A DNA stretch of 64,000 bases from Rhodobacter calidifons. GTDB taxonomy: Bacteria; Pseudomonadota; Alphaproteobacteria; Rhodobacterales; Rhodobacteraceae. Location: positions 62,001-126,000 of the forward strand of contig NZ_JAANHS010000008.1 of the NCBI RefSeq assembly GCF_011174775.1, in the 5' to 3' direction. The position numbers were made by a program, and so were the translations under genes. Shown here piece by piece: positions 62,125-64,000 of the stretch (the stretch's first letter is position 1; the number at the start of each line of letters is the position of its first letter). Under the pieces are notes generated by a model, which was not told where the DNA came from, ran no database searches, and saw only the letters and a program-made list of their open reading frames with translations.

Positions 62125-63326
62125 GTCCGCCCCTGCCTTGCGGCCAGCATTGCCCCCGCCAGACTTGCGATCCCGGCGACCGTCAGCACGGCAGTCAGGC
62201 CAACCCGGTCCAGCATGCCTGTGGCGACGGCGTTGATGGCGAGGATCACGATGCTGGAAGCGGTCCCGAAACCCGCAACGTCTGTGGCGGCCCGGTCCGG
62301 ATCGACCCGCGCATACAAGAGCTGCGCCATGGCGATGGACGCGGCATAGACCAAGGCACCTGCCGTGACGGTATAGGCCGCCACGGGCCAGCCCGTGCGA
62401 TGGCCGAGGCCCAGATGCACCGCTGCCAGCCCGCAGCCCAGAGCCGCCACGCTGACCATCACCCGATATCCGCCGTGCCGTTCCACCAGCGGCCGTGCCG
62501 CCAGTGCCGCGACCAGCCCCAACGCGTTGGCCAGCACAATGCCGATCAGCCCGACCTCGGCCACGCCAAAGCCCGCATCCACCAGCAGAACCGACTTCAT
62601 CGCATAGGGCAGATCGCAGACCAGGGTCGCCAGTGCGCCCACCGCGAACAGCACAGGAATGCCCGGCAGGCGAAACACACGCACATAGTCGGCCGGATGA
62701 AAGGCCAGCACGGCCGGGCGGGGTGCGCCCCTGTCCAACGGAGCGGCCAACAGCAGCGCCAGCGCCGCTGCCTGCACGACGGTCAGCGCCAGCATGGCAG
62801 CAGCCCAGCCCAGCCCGCCGAAGCCCCAGACGACACCGCCGCCCAGTATCGCCCCGGCCAATGCGGTCCCCGCGCGCTGCCAGACCACCGCGCGCGGCAC
62901 GTCGGGGGCGGGAATCAGCCGCACCGTCAATGCCTCCAGCGCCATCACCTGCGTGCCGAGACAGACCGACACCGGCACCAGCAGGGCCACCAGAAGCATG
63001 GCCTCTGCGACCGGGTCCAACGTGGCCAGTGCCGCGAACAGCCCGACCAGAACCACCTGCGGCCCCAGCACCCATCCGCGGTAATGCCCGAGCCGCGCCA
63101 CCCCGCGCCGGTCCAACAGCGGCGCCCAAAGGAAACGCGCCACATAGGGGATCGCCACCAGCATCATCAGCCCCACCGCCCCCGATGCCGCCCCGCCCGC
63201 GCGCAGGAACAAGGGAACGGCAAAGATGATGAACTGCCCGGCGACTGCCGCCGAACAGGACAGCACGGCCAGTGACGGGATCGGGCCAATCCCAGAGCGG
63301 TGCTGCGATCCGAGGGCCATTGCCAT
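62121..63326 (-). CDS. MFS siderophore importer (RhtX/FptX-like)
   Basis: 401-aa transporter with twelve hydrophobic segments. LWAPLLDRRGVARLGHYRGW is the intracellular loop 2-3 region, and DLPYAMKSVLLVDAGFGVAEVG is typical of the AmpG/RhtX group, which imports intact ferric siderophores across the inner membrane. Starts one base after the receptor stop and overlaps the reductase gene. Confidence 0.88.
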   Translation of the reverse strand: MAMALGSQHRSGIGPIPSLAVLSCSAAVAGQFIIFAVPLFLRAGGAASGAVGLMMLVAIPYVARFLWAPLLDRRGVARLGHYRGWVLGPQVVLVGLFAALATLDPVAEAMLLVALLVPVSVCLGTQVMALEALTVRLIPAPDVPRAVVWQRAGTALAGAILGGGVVWGFGGLGWAAAMLALTVVQAAALALLLAAPLDRGAPRPAVLAFHPADYVRVFRLPGIPVLFAVGALATLVCDLPYAMKSVLLVDAGFGVAEVGLIGIVLANALGLVAALAARPLVERHGGYRVMVSVAALGCGLAAVHLGLGHRTGWPVAAYTVTAGALVYAASIAMAQLLYARVDPDRAATDVAGFGTASSIVILAINAVATGMLDRVGLTAVLTVAGIASLAGAMLAARQGRT

Positions 63327-63327
63327 C

Positions 63328-64000
63328 TCAGAACCGCCGCGTCAGGGTCAGCCCGATCGTGCGCGGCGCCACAAGGTCGGCCCCGGCCCCGGTGACGATG
63401 CGGGTCTTTCCCGCACTGTCGGTCAGGTTGGTGACATAGGCGCGCAGTTCAGCCTGCCCGATGAACCGGCTGACGCCCAGATCGACGACCGTGTAGTCGC
63501 CCACCGCCTCTTCCGGCAGATTGTTGAAATCGTTGAAGGTCTTGCCGACATAGGTGATCCGGCCGTCGACCTGCCAGTCGGGCGCCGGTGTCCAGACGGC
63601 ACCCAGCGACAGTGTGGCCCGCGGGTCCTGGCCGAACCGGTTGCCCTGCACGGCGGGCGTCGCCGCGGCGGCGCGGGTGATGCGTGTGGTAAGAAGGCCG
63701 AAGGCCGCGTCGATCCGCAGGTCGTCGGTCGCCTGCCAGTCGCCCTCGGCCTCGATGCCCCAGGATTCGCCTTCTTCCTGGTTGAAGACCTGCAGGCTCA
63801 GCCGGTTGCCGGGCACCGTGGCGCCGTAGACCTGCGGCGCGTCGAGCCGGTTGTAGAAGGCGGTCAGCCCCAAGCGCAGGTTGCCGTCCGCGCTTTCGTG
63901 GCGCCAGGTGGCCTCGGCCGTCCACATGCTTTCGCTGTCATAGCTGTAGGGCACGCCGGTGAAGGCGTTGATCGCCGCGCCCCCCGGCGTGAAGCCGCGC
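63328..64000 (-). CDS. TonB-dependent siderophore receptor, C-terminal part (5' end outside window)
   Basis: About 223 C-terminal codons of a barrel: RGFTPGGAAINAFTGVPYSY, TAFYNRLDAPQVYG, GIEAEGDWQATDDLRIDAAFGLLTT, YVGKTFNDFNNLPEEAVGDYTVVDLGV, terminal LTRRF. The plug domain lies right of the window. Together with the MFS importer and reductase it forms a compact single-siderophore uptake cassette; the ligand is unknown. Confidence 0.9.
   Translation of the reverse strand, partial: RGFTPGGAAINAFTGVPYSYDSESMWTAEATWRHESADGNLRLGLTAFYNRLDAPQVYGATVPGNRLSLQVFNQEEGESWGIEAEGDWQATDDLRIDAAFGLLTTRITRAAAATPAVQGNRFGQDPRATLSLGAVWTPAPDWQVDGRITYVGKTFNDFNNLPEEAVGDYTVVDLGVSRFIGQAELRAYVTNLTDSAGKTRIVTGAGADLVAPRTIGLTLTRRF

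Overview
The window is a high-GC chromosomal segment from an alphaproteobacterium of the Rhodobacteraceae (Rhodobacter/Tabrizicola/Gemmobacter-like). The evidence is the dusB(nifR3)-ntrB-ntrC-ntrY order, an NtrC without the sigma-54 contact loop, the divergent DUF6456/DUF6477 pair, a pyrrolysine-free MttB homologue, FnrL-type and NtrC-type palindromes, and pervasive ATGA/TGATG gene overlaps. Coding density is high and most of the window is core genome. No CRISPR array, rRNA or intact prophage was seen.

Layout. 1-5.3 kb: nitrogen regulation operon (dusB-ntrB-ntrC-ntrY, minus strand; ntrY runs off the left edge). 5.4-7.6 kb: ispDF, pgpA and a CinA-type amidase. 7.6-12.8 kb: LpqC-like esterase, RatA/COQ10-like START protein, hpt, a 58-aa membrane protein, dihaem cytochrome c and two tandem porin-like outer-membrane proteins. 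12.9-17 kb: lipA, aqpZ, a LysE-family exporter behind an Fnr-like box, and the DUF6456/DUF6477 pair. 17-28 kb: mttB-like methyltransferase, guaA followed by a very long hairpin, nitroreductase, DMT exporter, FadL-like porin, a P-loop ATPase, metA (acetyl-CoA signature), alpha/beta hydrolase, ppk2 and a TetR regulator. 28-28.8 kb: repeat-rich, largely non-coding. 28.8-31.6 kb: potABC-like polyamine ABC genes without the binding protein. 31.7-35.7 kb: small unknown gene, MocR regulator divergent from a DUF1127 gene, hexapeptide acetyltransferase, rplM-rpsI. 35.9-40.9 kb: SseB-like protein, UDG-like protein, kpsT/kpsE-like capsule export genes, kdsA, tRNA-Gln. 41-46 kb: BaiN-like flavoprotein and the four-gene Anbu operon (ATP-grasp, alpha-E, transglutaminase, Anbu). 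46.2-49.2 kb: SPOR lipoprotein, dacA and tmk.

49.5-52 kb is the one clear accessory patch. It lies directly downstream of tRNA-Ser(UGA) and holds the wreck of a DNA phosphorothioation (Dnd) island: a DndC N-terminal fragment abuts the C-terminal part of a HerA-type ATPase, capped by a truncated IS110 transposase whose structured upstream region is retained. 52-61 kb is a haem uptake locus: a TonB/ExbD/ExbD/ExbB energising module, a periplasmic protein and a TonB-dependent receptor, divergent from hmuSTUV. 61-64 kb is a convergent siderophore cassette: a receptor (cut by the right edge), an MFS importer and a siderophore-interacting reductase. Together 52-64 kb forms an iron acquisition region.

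All functional calls come from reading motifs and gene order by eye. No database search was run.
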